Source: JAXFQS01 sp051892815 (GTDB lineage Bacteria; Verrucomicrobiota; Kiritimatiellia; RFP12; DVOR01). Taken from it: 6,920 bases of DNA. The notes beneath the pieces are model-generated. The model saw nothing but the letters and a program-made list of their open reading frames with translations. It was not told the DNA's origin and made no database searches. Each line of letters begins with the position of its first letter. Within the stretch, counting starts at the first letter, position 1. The position numbers were made by a program, and so were the translations under genes. This document shows, in pieces, positions 6,112-6,920 of the stretch. The stretch lies in the NCBI GenBank assembly GCA_051892815.1, contig JBJFGP010000003.1:1-6920 (forward strand). The letters are read 5' to 3'.

Positions 6112-6920
6112 CTTTAAGACTTTGCTCAACGAGCAACAATACGAGGCCGCAACTGCCGGGAACGGTCCTCTATTGGTGCTGGCTGCCGCCGGCACCGGGA
6201 AAACACGCACATTGGTCTATCGCGTGGCGTATCTCTATGAGCAAGGCGTTGCCCCGGAACGGATGCTGTTGTTGACATTTACGAACCGCGCGGCTAGGGA
6301 GATGATTGACCGTGTCCAGCAGACAACCGGGCTTCCTGCGGGGTATATGTGGAGCGGCACCTTTCACCATATCTGCAACCGGATGCTCCGCAGATTCGGA
6401 AAGTTTCTTGGCTACGAATCGGGCTTTTCCATTATCGACCGGGAGGATTCGGCGGCGCTTGTGAGGAGTTGCATTCAAAGTCAAGTCGGGAAGAAGAAGG
6501 ATTTCCCCAAGAAAGATGTGGTGATTGGTCTCATTGGCGGGGCGGCGAATGCAGGACTCTCTTTTTCGGAATGGTTCCCGGCATCCAGCCAATTCCAGAA
6601 GTTTGAGGAGTATGCTGAAGACCTTCTCCCCATAGTCGCGCAATACCACGAGCGGAAAAGAGCAAACGGGGCAATGGATTTCGATGATTTGCTGCTCAAT
6701 GGTGTCCGCCTCCTCAAGGAGTCGGAGGAGGTGCGTACCTTCTACCAGGAGCGGTTTGAACATGTGCTGGTCGATGAGTATCAGGATACGAATCGGCTGC
6801 AATCCGAGTTTGCCGACATTTTGGCGGCACGCTCCCGGAACATTTTGGCGGTTGGGGATGATTTCCAGTGCATCTACACCTGGCGCGGAGCGCATTTTGC
6901 CAACATTATGGAGTTCCCCA
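6104..6920 (+). CDS. UvrD/PcrA/Rep-family ATP-dependent DNA helicase, N-terminal part (3' end outside window)
   Basis: Superfamily 1A helicases move 3'-5' on single-stranded DNA and act in repair and replication restart. The frame is open from ATG 6104 to the window edge (272 codons plus one base), out of roughly 650-740 residues usual for the family. Visible motifs in order: Q motif LLNEQQYEAA (7-16); Walker A AAAGTGKT (27-34); motif Ia LTFTNRAAREM (57-67); motif Ib GTFHH (85-89); FDDLL ahead of motif II; motif II DEYQDTN (224-230); motif III GDDFQCIYTWRGA (251-263). Motifs IV to VI, and any C-terminal domain, lie outside. ATG 6104 overlaps the dehydrogenase by 8 bases; an in-frame ATG at 6089 would add MDSSP and overlap by 23 bases, and neither start has a strong ribosome site. 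Domain 1B insert is present between Ib and II (about 95-205). UvrD, PcrA and Rep cannot be told apart from this half. Confidence 0.93.
   Translation, partial: MTDFKTLLNEQQYEAATAGNGPLLVLAAAGTGKTRTLVYRVAYLYEQGVAPERMLLLTFTNRAAREMIDRVQQTTGLPAGYMWSGTFHHICNRMLRRFGKFLGYESGFSIIDREDSAALVRSCIQSQVGKKKDFPKKDVVIGLIGGAANAGLSFSEWFPASSQFQKFEEYAEDLLPIVAQYHERKRANGAMDFDDLLLNGVRLLKESEEVRTFYQERFEHVLVDEYQDTNRLQSEFADILAARSRNILAVGDDFQCIYTWRGAHFANIMEFP

Noticed and set aside
6170..6895. Open frame of 241 codons on the minus strand across the helicase gene
   Set aside because: The plus strand carries six ordered SF1 helicase motifs; the minus-strand product shows no family features.

Overview
The window is a densely packed, single-strand stretch of bacterial chromosome with seven co-oriented genes. 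The first is cut by the left edge and the last by the right edge. Neighbouring genes overlap by 4 to 8 bases or are separated by 2 to 5 bases, so I see no room for an internal promoter or terminator and read the block as one transcription unit. No RNA gene, mobile element, CRISPR array or convincing repeat was found. Codon use looks similar throughout, with no sign of a recently acquired island.

Left part (1-1163): sulfur amino-acid metabolism. The C-terminal half of MetW (methionine biosynthesis, normally encoded beside metX) overlaps by an ATGA junction a serine O-acetyltransferase of the EpsC-like long CysE type, which starts cysteine synthesis.

Middle part (1169-4010): an ABC transport pair. 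A ModF-like protein with two fused ATPase domains overlaps by 8 bases a YejE/OppC-type permease. The permease has an unusually large extracytoplasmic insertion after its first membrane helix. The expected partner permease (YejB/OppB type), OppD/F-type ATPase and binding protein are not in the window. This mixed pairing is the most unusual feature here.

Right part (4013-6920): a complete carboxynorspermidine/carboxyspermidine decarboxylase (NspC, polyamine synthesis), a GTG-started D-2-hydroxyacid dehydrogenase that looks NADP(H)-preferring, and the first 272 or so residues of a UvrD/PcrA/Rep-family DNA helicase with motifs Q, I, Ia, Ib, II and III visible.

Organism: a Gram-negative type of bacterium is likely from the NspC polyamine route, MetW, and a permease of the YejE type with a periplasmic-side domain. 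The moderate-to-high GC and the gene style would fit the Planctomycetota-Verrucomicrobiota-Lentisphaerota-Kiritimatiellota group, but this is an impression rather than a proof. The genes do not form one obvious pathway. Methionine, cysteine and carboxyspermidine-type polyamine synthesis are loosely linked, since both methionine and the NspC route draw on aspartate semialdehyde; the transporter and helicase have no evident link. I find no strong evidence for a wholly new system; the ModF-like/YejE-like pair is the best candidate for something undescribed.
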